Positions 51,397 through 60,307 of a stretch of 64,000 bases of DNA are shown in pieces. Source of the stretch: Microvirga sp. Its GTDB lineage: Bacteria > Pseudomonadota > Alphaproteobacteria > Rhizobiales > Beijerinckiaceae. The stretch's first letter is position 1, and the number at the start of each line of letters is the position of its first letter. The notes below the pieces were generated by a model. It saw only the letters and a program-made list of their open reading frames with translations. It was not told the origin of the DNA and made no database searches. A program made the translations under genes and the position numbers. Where the stretch lies: the NCBI GenBank assembly GCA_031181145.1, contig JAPSLB010000007.1:1-64000 (forward strand). Direction: 5' to 3'.

Positions 51397-52239
51397 ATGG
51401 AGCCGCGGCCGAACCCGCATGTGCCGCCGGAATGGAACGAGGCTGCGCGTCGGATCGAACGCGACATGCGTCGAACCGTAGGCGTGATCGGTCCGGCGGA
51501 CAGCGGGAAGAGCACGCTGGCCGGTTTCCTTTTCGCAGCAGCGGCTCGGGCCGGGCTGAAGGCGGCCTTGATCGACACGGATCTCGGCCAGAAGATCCTC
51601 GGCCCTCCGGCCTGCGTCACCATGTGCGATGCGGATGGCCTGTCTCTCGCCTTCGTCGGCACGACCGATCCCGTCGTCGGTTGGCGGCCGCTTCTCGATG
51701 GCGTCGGCCGGCTTGCCGCACGGGCCGAGGCGGAGATCAGGATCGTCAATACTAGCGGGCTGTTGTCGGGCTCCGGGCGGAAGTTGAAGGCCGCCAAGCT
51801 CGATGTCGTCAAGCCCGACCTGCTGATCGTCCTCGGAACCGCACCCGAAATCGAGATGCTGGCGGGCGAGTGCCCTGACGTCCCTGTCCTGCATCTCCCC
51901 TCTTCTCCCCACGCCAGGCGCAAGACCGACGGGGAACGGCGGGGCCTCCGGCGCGAGGCTTTCCGGCGCCATTTCCGGCATGCTTCCATGGTGATCCTCG
52001 ACAGCCGTCTTGTCCCGGGCTTTCAGACCGGGTCCCTGACCCCGGGTCTCCTGCTCGGGCTGACCGATGCGCAGGGCAATGATGTGGGGCTCGGGATCCT
52101 CGTGGGAGAAGAATCCGGCGGTCTGCTGAGGATCCTGACGCCCGTCGTGGAGCGCCCGATCCATCGGATCACGCCCGGATCGCTCTGTCTCGACGAGAAC
52201 TTTTCGGAGATCCGCAACTGGGCTAACGGAAAGGCGTGA
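51397..52239 (+). CDS. Clp1/Grc3-like P-loop protein (candidate polynucleotide kinase)
   Basis: VGVIGPADSGKSTLAGFLFAAAARAGLKAALIDTDLGQKILGPPACVTM; NTSGLLSGSGRKLKAAKLDVVKPDLLIVLGTAPEIEML. Confidence 0.7.
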   Translation: MEPRPNPHVPPEWNEAARRIERDMRRTVGVIGPADSGKSTLAGFLFAAAARAGLKAALIDTDLGQKILGPPACVTMCDADGLSLAFVGTTDPVVGWRPLLDGVGRLAARAEAEIRIVNTSGLLSGSGRKLKAAKLDVVKPDLLIVLGTAPEIEMLAGECPDVPVLHLPSSPHARRKTDGERRGLRREAFRRHFRHASMVILDSRLVPGFQTGSLTPGLLLGLTDAQGNDVGLGILVGEESGGLLRILTPVVERPIHRITPGSLCLDENFSEIRNWANGKA

Positions 52240-52282
52240 GAGCTCGCATGCCTTCCGCAGGCAATGTTCAAGGAGCGATGCG

Positions 52283-53014
52283 ATGACCTGGTCCATCATC
52301 GCCAAAGACCCGGAATCCGGTGCTTTCGGCGTTGCCATTGCCACGAAATTCCTTGCCGTGGGAGCCCTCTGCCCCCATGGGAGCGGGCGCCTCGGTGCCT
52401 TGTCGACCCAAGCCTTCACCAACCCGCTCTACGGCACGGACGGCCTTGAGCTCCTTGCGGAGGGGCGTAGCGCCCCCGAGATCGTAGGGATCCTGACAGC
52501 CGCCGATCCGGGACGCGAGCGGCGCCAGCTGCATGTGATCGACCGCGACGGGCAAACCGCAGCGCATACGGGGCGCGAGTGCACCGGCTGGTGCGGCCAT
52601 GCCATGGATGAGGGGGTCTCCGTGGCCGGCAACATGCTGGTGGGCTCCACCGTGATCGAAGCCACCCTGGATGCTTTCGGCCGCCGAAAGGATCTTTCCT
52701 TCCCGGAACGGCTGCTGGCCGCACTCGATGCGGGCCAGGCGGAAGGCGGCGACAAGCGTGGCCGGCAATCCGCCGCATTGAAGATCTGGCGCGGCGAGCC
52801 CTATCCGGTGCTCGACCTGCGCGTCGACGATCACCCGGAGCCCTTGACCGAGCTGCGCCGCCTGCACGGCGTCGCTCACGAACGCTTCATGGCCTTCGTG
52901 GAGGCCCTGCCCACCCGGGCCGCTCCGGCCGGAATTCTCGAGAGCGAGTGGATCGACCGGAGGGCGCGTGAGATCCAGGAGGCGGCACGGAGATCGGGAA
53001 GCCTCTCTCTTTAG
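52283..53014 (+). CDS. DUF1028 domain-containing protein
   Basis: MTWSIIAKDPESGAFGVAIATKFLAVGALCPHG; VSVAGNMLVG. Confidence 0.9.
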   Translation: MTWSIIAKDPESGAFGVAIATKFLAVGALCPHGSGRLGALSTQAFTNPLYGTDGLELLAEGRSAPEIVGILTAADPGRERRQLHVIDRDGQTAAHTGRECTGWCGHAMDEGVSVAGNMLVGSTVIEATLDAFGRRKDLSFPERLLAALDAGQAEGGDKRGRQSAALKIWRGEPYPVLDLRVDDHPEPLTELRRLHGVAHERFMAFVEALPTRAAPAGILESEWIDRRAREIQEAARRSGSLSL

Positions 53015-53105
53015 GCGAATTCCCATGGCGGCGGCCTTGCTTTAGCAAGAACACGTCACAGGCCTCGCGACGTCCTTCCCCTGCCTGTTCTCCGGTGGTT
53101 TTCTC

Positions 53106-53957
53106 ATGTTCGGCATCCCTGTTTTCGACCTGATCTGGCTTGTGGTTGCGCTTCTCGCGGCGGGAGCGATCACGGGTCTGCTGGCGGGCGTGTTCGGCGT
53201 CGGCGGCGGGACCGTGGCGGTGCCGATCCTCTACGAGCTGTTCCGGATCCTGGAGGTGCCCGACGCGGTGCGCATGCCGCTCTGCGTGGGCACGTCGCTG
53301 GCCATCATCATCCCGACCTCGATCCGCTCCTTCAATGCGCACCGTGCCAAGGGCATGGTCGACATGTCGATCCTGAAGGTGTGGGCCGTTCCGGTGGTGC
53401 TGGGGGTGGTGGCCGGAAGCGTGATCGCGCGCTTCGCCCCGGCCGACCTGTTCAAGGCGGTCTTCGTGATCGTGGCGGGCTTCTCGGCCATCCGCCTGCT
53501 CTTCGGCAAGGACGCCTGGCGGCTCGGCCTCGACATGCCGGGCAAACCCTCCATGGTGGCCTATGGCGGGCTCATCGGTATTCTCTCGGCCCTCATGGGC
53601 ATCGGCGGCGGCCTGCTCTCGAACCTGTTCATGACCTTCTACAACAGGCCCATTCATCAGGCGGTGGCGACCTCGTCTGGGCTCGGCATCCTGATTTCGA
53701 TTCCCGGTGCGCTCGGCTATGTCTATGCCGGCTGGCCGTACATGGCGGATTACCCGGAGGTCATCGCCTTCCAGCCGCCCCTCGCGCTGGGCTATGTGTC
53801 GCTCCTGGGCCTCCTGCTCTTCATCCCCACCAGTTCCTGGATGGCCCCGGTCGGAGCGCGTCTGGCGCACAGGCTCCCCAAGCGCAGGCTGGAGATCGCC
53901 CTCGGCATCTTTCTCATTCTCGTCTGCGCACGCTTCGCCGCGAGCCTTCTTGTCTAA
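53106..53957 (+). CDS. TauE/SafE family sulfite exporter-like membrane protein
   Basis: GAITGLLAGVFGVGGGTVAVPILYELFRILEVPDAVRMPLCVGTSLAIIIPTSIRS. Confidence 0.9.
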   Translation: MFGIPVFDLIWLVVALLAAGAITGLLAGVFGVGGGTVAVPILYELFRILEVPDAVRMPLCVGTSLAIIIPTSIRSFNAHRAKGMVDMSILKVWAVPVVLGVVAGSVIARFAPADLFKAVFVIVAGFSAIRLLFGKDAWRLGLDMPGKPSMVAYGGLIGILSALMGIGGGLLSNLFMTFYNRPIHQAVATSSGLGILISIPGALGYVYAGWPYMADYPEVIAFQPPLALGYVSLLGLLLFIPTSSWMAPVGARLAHRLPKRRLEIALGIFLILVCARFAASLLV

Positions 53958-54157
53958 GGCACTTCCGGCTGCGGCGTCGGGTGGATGACCGGCTTGTCCG
54001 GTTCGGGCGGCAGCTCAGGGATCGAGGACGGAATGCTCGGCGCCTCCGGCGGCTCGGGCGTCTCGGGCGGCGCCGGCATGGCCGGAACCGGCTCCGTCGG
54101 GGGCGGCTTGGGGTAGAACTCGTCGGGCTGCTGACGATTGTTGGCGGCTAGGGTCAA
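53954..54157 (-). CDS. Proline-rich small protein
   Basis: MTLAANNRQQPDEFYPKPPPTEPVPAMPAPPETPEPPEAPSIPSSIPELPPEPDKPVIHPTPQPEVP. Confidence 0.45.
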   Translation of the reverse strand: MTLAANNRQQPDEFYPKPPPTEPVPAMPAPPETPEPPEAPSIPSSIPELPPEPDKPVIHPTPQPEVP

Positions 54158-54614
54158 GAAAGCCTTCTCCTCATCATCTCACCTCTCAACCCTCGGGAGC
54201 GCCGAAAAGTTCTGCGCCGAGACCATCAAACGACAGTCCGGCTCAGCGCCTCAGGCGCGAGTGGTCACATGTCGCTCGATCCCGAAAACCGGCTGCTTCG
54301 TCAGGTCCCTGTTCGTGCGTCGGCGGATTGTCCGGTGCCAGAAGCACGCGCTCGACCCGAAGGTTCGGGCAGACATCGTATCCCTGGTTTTCAGAAACAG
54401 CGCCTTGCGACCGTCGCTGCCGAGAACCACGCCGTCATGGAGAGGCTTGCGATTCCAGTTCACGGTCATCCTCCTTGGGACCGCCCCCATTCTCGCTATC
54501 CATTCGTTCACCCTGCCTTGATCCAAATCAGGTGCGGAGTGCTCTGCGGCTTGACCTCCCCGGCATTTGCCGTCAGGACGGGTGCCCCCGAGCACGCTCA
54601 CACGGTGACGAACC

Positions 54615-55436
54615 ATGCGCCTTCCGAAATCTCTGGCTCTTGCGACCCTGTTTCTTTCCGGCGCGGCGTCGATTTCGGCCCGGGCGGCCGATCCCGTCTT
54701 CACGATCCTGCCTGAAAGCCCATCCGGCTGGATCGTGACCCTCAAGGGCAATCTGCGCGCGCAGCCCACCTATCCGGGCGCGGACGATCTGAGCTTCATC
54801 GGCTATCCGTCCTTCAGCCTGCGCCGTGCGGGAACGGTGGAGCGTTTCAGCGCCCCCGACGACGGACTGAGCTTCTCGTTCCTGGATGATTCGACCCTTC
54901 GCTTCGGCGCGGTGGGCCGTTTCGTGGGTGGGCGCTCCCTGGACGACGACAGGCGGCTTCTCGGCCTGAACAAGATCAAGTGGGCGGTCGAACCCGGCCT
55001 GTTCGTGGAATATTGGCCCGTGGACTTCCTGCGCGCTCGCGCGGAAATCCGCCACGGCATCAACGGGCACGATGGATTCGTGGCCGATCTCGGTCTCGAC
55101 GCGGTGCAGACCTTCGGCGCCTTCACCCTTTCGGCGGGACCGCGCCTGTCGCTCGGCGACAGCGAATTCACACGCACCTATTTTGGCGTGACACCTGCGG
55201 AAGCCGCCCTGAACGGACAGGTGGAGGCCTACCGCCCCTCCGGAGGCATCACCTCGGTCGGGGCGACCGCGAGCGCATCCTACGTCTGGTCGGAGCAATG
55301 GACGACGACGGCTTTCGTGTCCTACAAGCGCCTGGTGGGCGACGCGGCGGACAGCCCGATCGTTCGAACCTTCGGCTCCGAAAATCAGGTCGGCCTCGGT
55401 TTCACCGCCTCCTATTCCTTCGCCATCGGGCGGTGA
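54615..55436 (+). CDS. MipA/OmpV family outer-membrane protein
   Basis: Signal peptide; GNLRAQPTYPGADDLSFIGYPSFSLRR; C-terminal GLGFTASYSFAIGR beta-signal-like end. Confidence 0.82.
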   Translation: MRLPKSLALATLFLSGAASISARAADPVFTILPESPSGWIVTLKGNLRAQPTYPGADDLSFIGYPSFSLRRAGTVERFSAPDDGLSFSFLDDSTLRFGAVGRFVGGRSLDDDRRLLGLNKIKWAVEPGLFVEYWPVDFLRARAEIRHGINGHDGFVADLGLDAVQTFGAFTLSAGPRLSLGDSEFTRTYFGVTPAEAALNGQVEAYRPSGGITSVGATASASYVWSEQWTTTAFVSYKRLVGDAADSPIVRTFGSENQVGLGFTASYSFAIGR

Positions 55437-55497
55437 GACAGAAGCACGGCGCCTGAAATCCTGAAAAACTCCACGCGCCGCCTTTCTTGTGAGAATT

Positions 55498-55887
55498 TCA
55501 AGCTGCCAGCTCGGCGGATTGCGGCGTCTCGCCGCGATAGATGCAGCCTTCCGATGAACCGGCCATGCCGCGCTTGAGCTCGACTTCCTCGAGATTCGGG
55601 AAGCGCTCCTTCACCTTGCGCCAGATATAGGTGGTGATGTTCTCGAGCGATGCGAGACCGATCTCGTCCTGCTTGAGGTCGAGATTCGCATGATCGAGAC
55701 CCGTTCCGTGGTTCCCCTTCAGCTCCGTGATGTAGTTCTCGACATCGTAGAGATTGACGGGCCACCCATAGACCTCGTCGACCGGGCCGCCGAAGGTCAG
55801 CCGCGCAATGAAGGTGTGCCCGTGGAGTCCCGAGTAGGGATGCACCGAATGGGCGGCTTCGAACGTGAATTCGCAGTAGGTTTTCAT
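55498..55887 (-). CDS. 6-pyruvoyl-tetrahydropterin synthase/QueD family protein
   Basis: CEFTFEAAHSVHPYSGLHGHTFIARLTFGG; LDHANLD; PTxE-like ENITTYIWRKV. Confidence 0.85.
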   Translation of the reverse strand: MKTYCEFTFEAAHSVHPYSGLHGHTFIARLTFGGPVDEVYGWPVNLYDVENYITELKGNHGTGLDHANLDLKQDEIGLASLENITTYIWRKVKERFPNLEEVELKRGMAGSSEGCIYRGETPQSAELAA

Positions 55888-55926
55888 CGATCATGCTCCA
55901 GCTGATGGTGAGATTGACCGCTCGCG

Positions 55927-58350
55927 TCAGGCGACTTCCACTTTTCGCCGCTCCGCCGCGAGCGTGTGAACGAGTTCGGAGGCAGGCTTGGGCCGACCGA
56001 AGTAATACCCCTGCACCTCGGTGCATCCGGCCGCCGTGATCTGGAGGAACTGATCCTCCGTCTCGACGCCTTCGGCGACGGTCGACATGCCAAGGCTCGC
56101 GCCCAGTCCTGCGATCGAGCGCACGATGGCCAGGCAATCCGCACGCGAGGAAAGCTCGCGCACGAAGCTCTGGTCGATCTTGATCTTGTCGAAGGGAAAG
56201 CTGCGCAGATAGCTGAGCGAGGAATAACCCGTGCCGAAATCGTCCATGGCGATGCGCACACCCATGCGGCGCAGCTGGTGCAGCGTCGCGACGGTCAGAT
56301 CGTTGTCCTGCAGCAGAACGGATTCGGTGATTTCCAACTCCAGGCGGTCCGGGGCCAGACCGGAGCGCGCCAGGGCGCGGCTCACGCTCTGCACGAGCGT
56401 CTTGTTCCGGAACTGCACAGGCGAGAGATTGACCGCGACCTTGATTCCCTTCGGCCACGCGGTGGCGGTGACGCAGGCCTGCTCCAGCACCCAATCGCCC
56501 AGAGAGGAGATCAGGCCTATATCTTCGGCAACCGGAATGAAATCGCCGGGCGAGATCATGCCGCGCTCGGGATGCCGCCAGCGCAGCAGCGCCTCATAGC
56601 CTCCGATTTCGTTGGCACGCACATCGACCTGCGGCTGGAAATGCAGCTCGAACTCGCGGTTCGCGAGAGCCTTGCGCAAATCGATCTCCAGGGAGCGACG
56701 GGCCTGCAGCTCCGCGTCCATCTCCGGCTCGAAGAAGCGGTAGGTCGCGCGCCCGTCGGCCTTGGCGCGGTAGAGTGCAAGGTCGGCCTGCTTGAGGAGC
56801 TGATCGGGCGACAAATTCCCTTCGGAGGCAACCGCGATGCCGATGCTGGTGCCGATTACGATTTCCTGCCCCTCGAGGTCGTAGGGCATGCTCACGGCTT
56901 CGACGATGCGCATGGCGAGGGCTGCGCAGTCCTGCTGATCGTCTATGGCGAGCTGCAGGATGGCGAACTCGTCGCCGCCAAGGCGCGCAACCACATCCTG
57001 CGGCCGGATGGAGCTGCGCAAGCGATCGGCCACGAGCTTGAGAAGAGCATCGCCCGTCTCGTGGCCGAGGGAGTCGTTCACATCTTTGAAGCGGTCGAGG
57101 TCGAGGCAGAAGACCGCCATCTTCAGCCGCTCGCGCCCGGTCTCTTCGAGCGCATGCTCCAATTGCTGTCGGAAGAGCACCCGGTTAGCGAGGTCGGTGA
57201 GCGCATCGTGATGGGCCATGTAGGCAATCTGCGACTCGGCCTGCCTGCGCTCCGTGATGTCCTCGTAAGTTGCCACCCAGCCGCCATTCGACATGGGCTG
57301 GTGCGAGATGGCAAAGGTCTGCCCGTCGGGCTCCTCATGGATGAAGGCGAATTGCTGCCGTTTCAGCATAAGTTCCTGCTGCTCCGCCAGGATCTTCCGC
57401 AGAGGTTCCGCTCCCCTGCAGTTCTGCATCGCCGCCTGGTCGATCAGATGGCTGATCGTCACGCCGGATTGAACTGTCCTGTCGATGCCGAAGAGTTCCG
57501 CAAAGCGGGCATTGAAGACGATGATGCGCTCGGAATCGTCCACCATGCACAGGCCATGAGACATGTTGTTGAGCGCGGCATCGAAGCGTTCGTTCTGCGT
57601 TCTGAGCTCGTGCTCCTGCATCTGCAGCGCCTCGTTGCGGAGCCGGAGCTCGTCATAGGCGCCACTGAGGGCCTTGTTGGTCCTCTCCAGCTTTGCGGAA
57701 ATGCTTTCGAAGTTGTCCGCGTAAAGCCGCAGCTCGCCATGCGCCCGCTCCAGAAGTCTGTTGTGCCATCCCAACAGCGCCAGCAGGAACAAGCCGAACA
57801 CGATCAGACCGGCCGCCAGGCTCGAGAACATCCAGTGCAGCCGGATCAGTTCGTGCTGATCCTGCTCGGCACGCTGCCCACCGTAATGGTTGGCGGCGGC
57901 CGCGAGCCCTGCAAGCTTGATCTCCAGCGGCTCCAGCACCTTGAGCGCCGCCATGGCGGAACCGGGCTGCTCCAGGCGATCGATGTACGGCTGGATATCC
58001 TTCAGCGCCTTGTCGAGATCCTGGGCTACGCCCACCCATTCGGGAGTCGAATAGAGAAATTCGCGGAAATCGCCCGCGAACAGAAGATTCGTCCGGCTCA
58101 CGATGATGTCGTAGCGCAGGCCGACCTCCTCCTTGTCGACCGTCGGATCCTGAGCTGCGAATGCGCTCAGGCGCTGCTCGAGACGCGTGAACTCGTGCAC
58201 GGCCTGTGCTGCGTGCCAGGGGGTATTGTAGCGCGCGACGTGCTTGAGAACATTCTGACGCTCGACGATAAGCACCGAGATATAGGCTGCGGACACGATG
58301 AAGCCGACGATGACGACGGCAAGCACCAATTTGAGCGTGCGCAGCGACAA
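55927..58350 (-). CDS. Membrane-bound PAS-GGDEF-EAL cyclic-di-GMP protein
   Basis: Two TM segments; PAS; VARLGGDEFAIL; GGYEALLRWRHPERG; MDDFGTGYSSLSYL. Confidence 0.95.
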   Translation of the reverse strand: MSLRTLKLVLAVVIVGFIVSAAYISVLIVERQNVLKHVARYNTPWHAAQAVHEFTRLEQRLSAFAAQDPTVDKEEVGLRYDIIVSRTNLLFAGDFREFLYSTPEWVGVAQDLDKALKDIQPYIDRLEQPGSAMAALKVLEPLEIKLAGLAAAANHYGGQRAEQDQHELIRLHWMFSSLAAGLIVFGLFLLALLGWHNRLLERAHGELRLYADNFESISAKLERTNKALSGAYDELRLRNEALQMQEHELRTQNERFDAALNNMSHGLCMVDDSERIIVFNARFAELFGIDRTVQSGVTISHLIDQAAMQNCRGAEPLRKILAEQQELMLKRQQFAFIHEEPDGQTFAISHQPMSNGGWVATYEDITERRQAESQIAYMAHHDALTDLANRVLFRQQLEHALEETGRERLKMAVFCLDLDRFKDVNDSLGHETGDALLKLVADRLRSSIRPQDVVARLGGDEFAILQLAIDDQQDCAALAMRIVEAVSMPYDLEGQEIVIGTSIGIAVASEGNLSPDQLLKQADLALYRAKADGRATYRFFEPEMDAELQARRSLEIDLRKALANREFELHFQPQVDVRANEIGGYEALLRWRHPERGMISPGDFIPVAEDIGLISSLGDWVLEQACVTATAWPKGIKVAVNLSPVQFRNKTLVQSVSRALARSGLAPDRLELEITESVLLQDNDLTVATLHQLRRMGVRIAMDDFGTGYSSLSYLRSFPFDKIKIDQSFVRELSSRADCLAIVRSIAGLGASLGMSTVAEGVETEDQFLQITAAGCTEVQGYYFGRPKPASELVHTLAAERRKVEVA

Positions 58351-58380
58351 GCGATATTCTCCGAGGCGCTCGATGTTGTT

Positions 58381-58905
58381 TTACTTCACGACGATCTTGG
58401 ACACCTGCCAGACCGACCGGCCGTAATAGGTCTGGTGCTGCAGGTCGGGATCCGTGTCGAAAGGATAAATGATGAAGAGAGGACCCTTGTCGCGCACCGA
58501 GATGTACTCGTCGTTCACTTTGAGCGCGAGCAGGACCTTGTATTTTCTGACGTCTGCAACCGGGATGTCGCTGCTGTAGTCGTTCAGCGCCACGACCATC
58601 AGATGCTCGCCCGATGCCCCAAGCCGATCCAAAAGCTTGGCCATCGGGATCCCCTCGAATTTCGTTGGGCCCGAATACCAGGGGGTCGAGGTCGTGAAGG
58701 ATTCCATGCCTATGTCTTCCAACATGGCGCGGTCGAACTCGGCCGTATCGCCCTTGTTGGTCACCGAGATCTTGCCCGAGACGGTGAGAACCAGCTTGCC
58801 TTTGGGTGTCGGAAGCGTTCTCGCTTCCGCAACTGCCATTCCAACCCACGTCGAAAGCGCGAGGAGTGCACTGAGAAAAAGGATTTTTGTTTTGAAGATA
58901 GACAT
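58381..58905 (-). CDS. Periplasmic SUOX-fold (molybdopterin oxidoreductase-like) protein without mature-chain cysteines
   Basis: Signal peptide MSIFKTKILFLSALLALSTWVGMAVAEA; GIPMAKLLDRLGASGEHLMVVALNDYSSDIP; GPLFIIYPFD; SVWQVSKIVV. Confidence 0.75.
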   Translation of the reverse strand: MSIFKTKILFLSALLALSTWVGMAVAEARTLPTPKGKLVLTVSGKISVTNKGDTAEFDRAMLEDIGMESFTTSTPWYSGPTKFEGIPMAKLLDRLGASGEHLMVVALNDYSSDIPVADVRKYKVLLALKVNDEYISVRDKGPLFIIYPFDTDPDLQHQTYYGRSVWQVSKIVVK

Positions 58906-59086
58906 CGCCTGCCCGCAGTATCGATCAGTAATTACACTTATATACAGGATCCGGTAAATTTTATTTTTCAGGAAATAGGGCAAGCAAACTTTTTAATACG
59001 TTATTATATAATAGTCATTTTCTTATATGTCTTCTCGGCTTCTCGTAGCTCCGATCTAAACTCTCTACGCTTAACAACTCCCTGCC

Positions 59087-59113
59087 GGGCCGCCTCGTTC
59101 AATGAGGCGGCCC
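59087..59113. terminator. Perfect GC hairpin downstream of VOC dioxygenase (possible terminator)
   Basis: GGGCCGCCTC-GTTCAAT-GAGGCGGCCC; no convincing T-run on either strand. Confidence 0.4.
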
Positions 59114-59139
59114 GCTTTGGGAGCGATGATCCTGAGAGG

Positions 59140-60084
59140 CTACGCCCTCAACGGCTTCAGACCTGCCTCGATCTCAGTCCGTCGCGGCTCCAGGAAGGGC
59201 GGTAGGGCAAGGCTCTCGCCGAGCTTGTCCATGGGCTCGTCCGTGGCGAAGCCCGGACCGTCGGTCGCGATCTCGAACAGGATGCCGTTGGGCTCGCGGA
59301 AGTAGAGGCTCCGGAAGTAATAGCGGTCGACGGGGCCGCTCGACGGCGCGCGCAGGCTCTGGAGGCGCTCCCAGCACTCCTGATAGGTCTGCTCGTCGGG
59401 CGTGCGGAACGCCACGTGATGCACGCCGCCCGCACCGGGCTGGGCCATGCTCAAGTTCGGCTCCACGGCCACGTGCAGCTCCGCGGCAGGCCCCCCGTCA
59501 CCCATCTCGAACACGTGGACGGGCGTATCGCCGATGCGGTACTCGCGGGCTGCGCGCATATCCATGGCGTCCGTCAGCACCCGGGCCGTGCGCTCGAACC
59601 GGGGCACGCTGATGGTGATGGGGCCGAGGCCGCGGATCTGGTGCTCCGCCGGCACGGGGCTGCGCTCCCAAGGGTGCGCCTCTCCCTGCCCGCCGTCATC
59701 GACGAGGCTGAGGCGCTGCCCTTCGAAATCCTCGAAATCCAGGACGAGCCGCCCGTCGCGCTCGGTGATCGGCTGATGCGTGATCGCGAGAGAGGTGAGG
59801 CGGTCCTTCCACCATTGCAGCGCCTTCTCGCCGTTCACGCGGAGGCCCGTGCGGGTGATGCTGTGGGTGCCCCGCCGCTCCCGCGCCACGGGCCAGTCGA
59901 AGAATGTGATGTCCGTGCCCGGCGTGGCCCTGCCGTCCGCATAGAAGAGGTGGTAGGCGCTCACGTCGTCCTGGTTCACGGTCTTCTTCACGAGCCGCAT
60001 GCCGAGGGCCTGCGTGTAGAAGGCATGGTTGCCGGACGCGTCGGCGGTGACGGCGGTGAGATGATGGATGCCGGTCAGCTTCAT
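59140..60084 (-). CDS. VOC family ring-cleaving dioxygenase (MhqO/LinE-like)
   Basis: [86 protein letters not shown]. Confidence 0.9.
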   Translation of the reverse strand: MKLTGIHHLTAVTADASGNHAFYTQALGMRLVKKTVNQDDVSAYHLFYADGRATPGTDITFFDWPVARERRGTHSITRTGLRVNGEKALQWWKDRLTSLAITHQPITERDGRLVLDFEDFEGQRLSLVDDGGQGEAHPWERSPVPAEHQIRGLGPITISVPRFERTARVLTDAMDMRAAREYRIGDTPVHVFEMGDGGPAAELHVAVEPNLSMAQPGAGGVHHVAFRTPDEQTYQECWERLQSLRAPSSGPVDRYYFRSLYFREPNGILFEIATDGPGFATDEPMDKLGESLALPPFLEPRRTEIEAGLKPLRA

Positions 60085-60208
60085 GGGAATGCTCCATGGA
60101 TGTCGACCGGAAGATAGGGCCTGAACCGGCACTCCGCGACCCGTTCAAGCGCCAAGGGAGCTTTGCCTGGGCGCAAGGTCGACGGGTCGCAGGTCTGGCC
60201 CCCTCGTC

Positions 60209-60291
60209 ATGGCCGGGCCTGTCCCGGCCATCTCGATTCTCACGAGTGCCGCGCCGCAAGCCGTCGGGATCACCGGCACAGGGCCGGTGAT
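60209..60291. repeat. Bipartite palindromic intergenic repeat (REP/BIME-like)
   Basis: ATGGCCGGGCCTGTCCCGGCCAT and ATCACCGGCACAGGGCCGGTGAT; reverse complement of the second differs from 20871-20893 at one base. Confidence 0.75.
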
Positions 60292-60307
60292 GACGAGGAG
60301 GATGGGT

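Noticed and set aside
54251-54468. 72-aa minus-strand ORF MTVNWNRKPLHDGVVLGSDG...
   Set aside because: Possible but unsupported: RBS too close to ATG, no family recognised, surrounded by competing ORFs.
55966-59205. 1079-aa plus-strand ORF
   Set aside because: Lies antisense to the well-supported GGDEF-EAL and SUOX-fold genes; low-complexity His/Asp/Arg/Gly-rich translation typical of antisense frames in GC-rich DNA.
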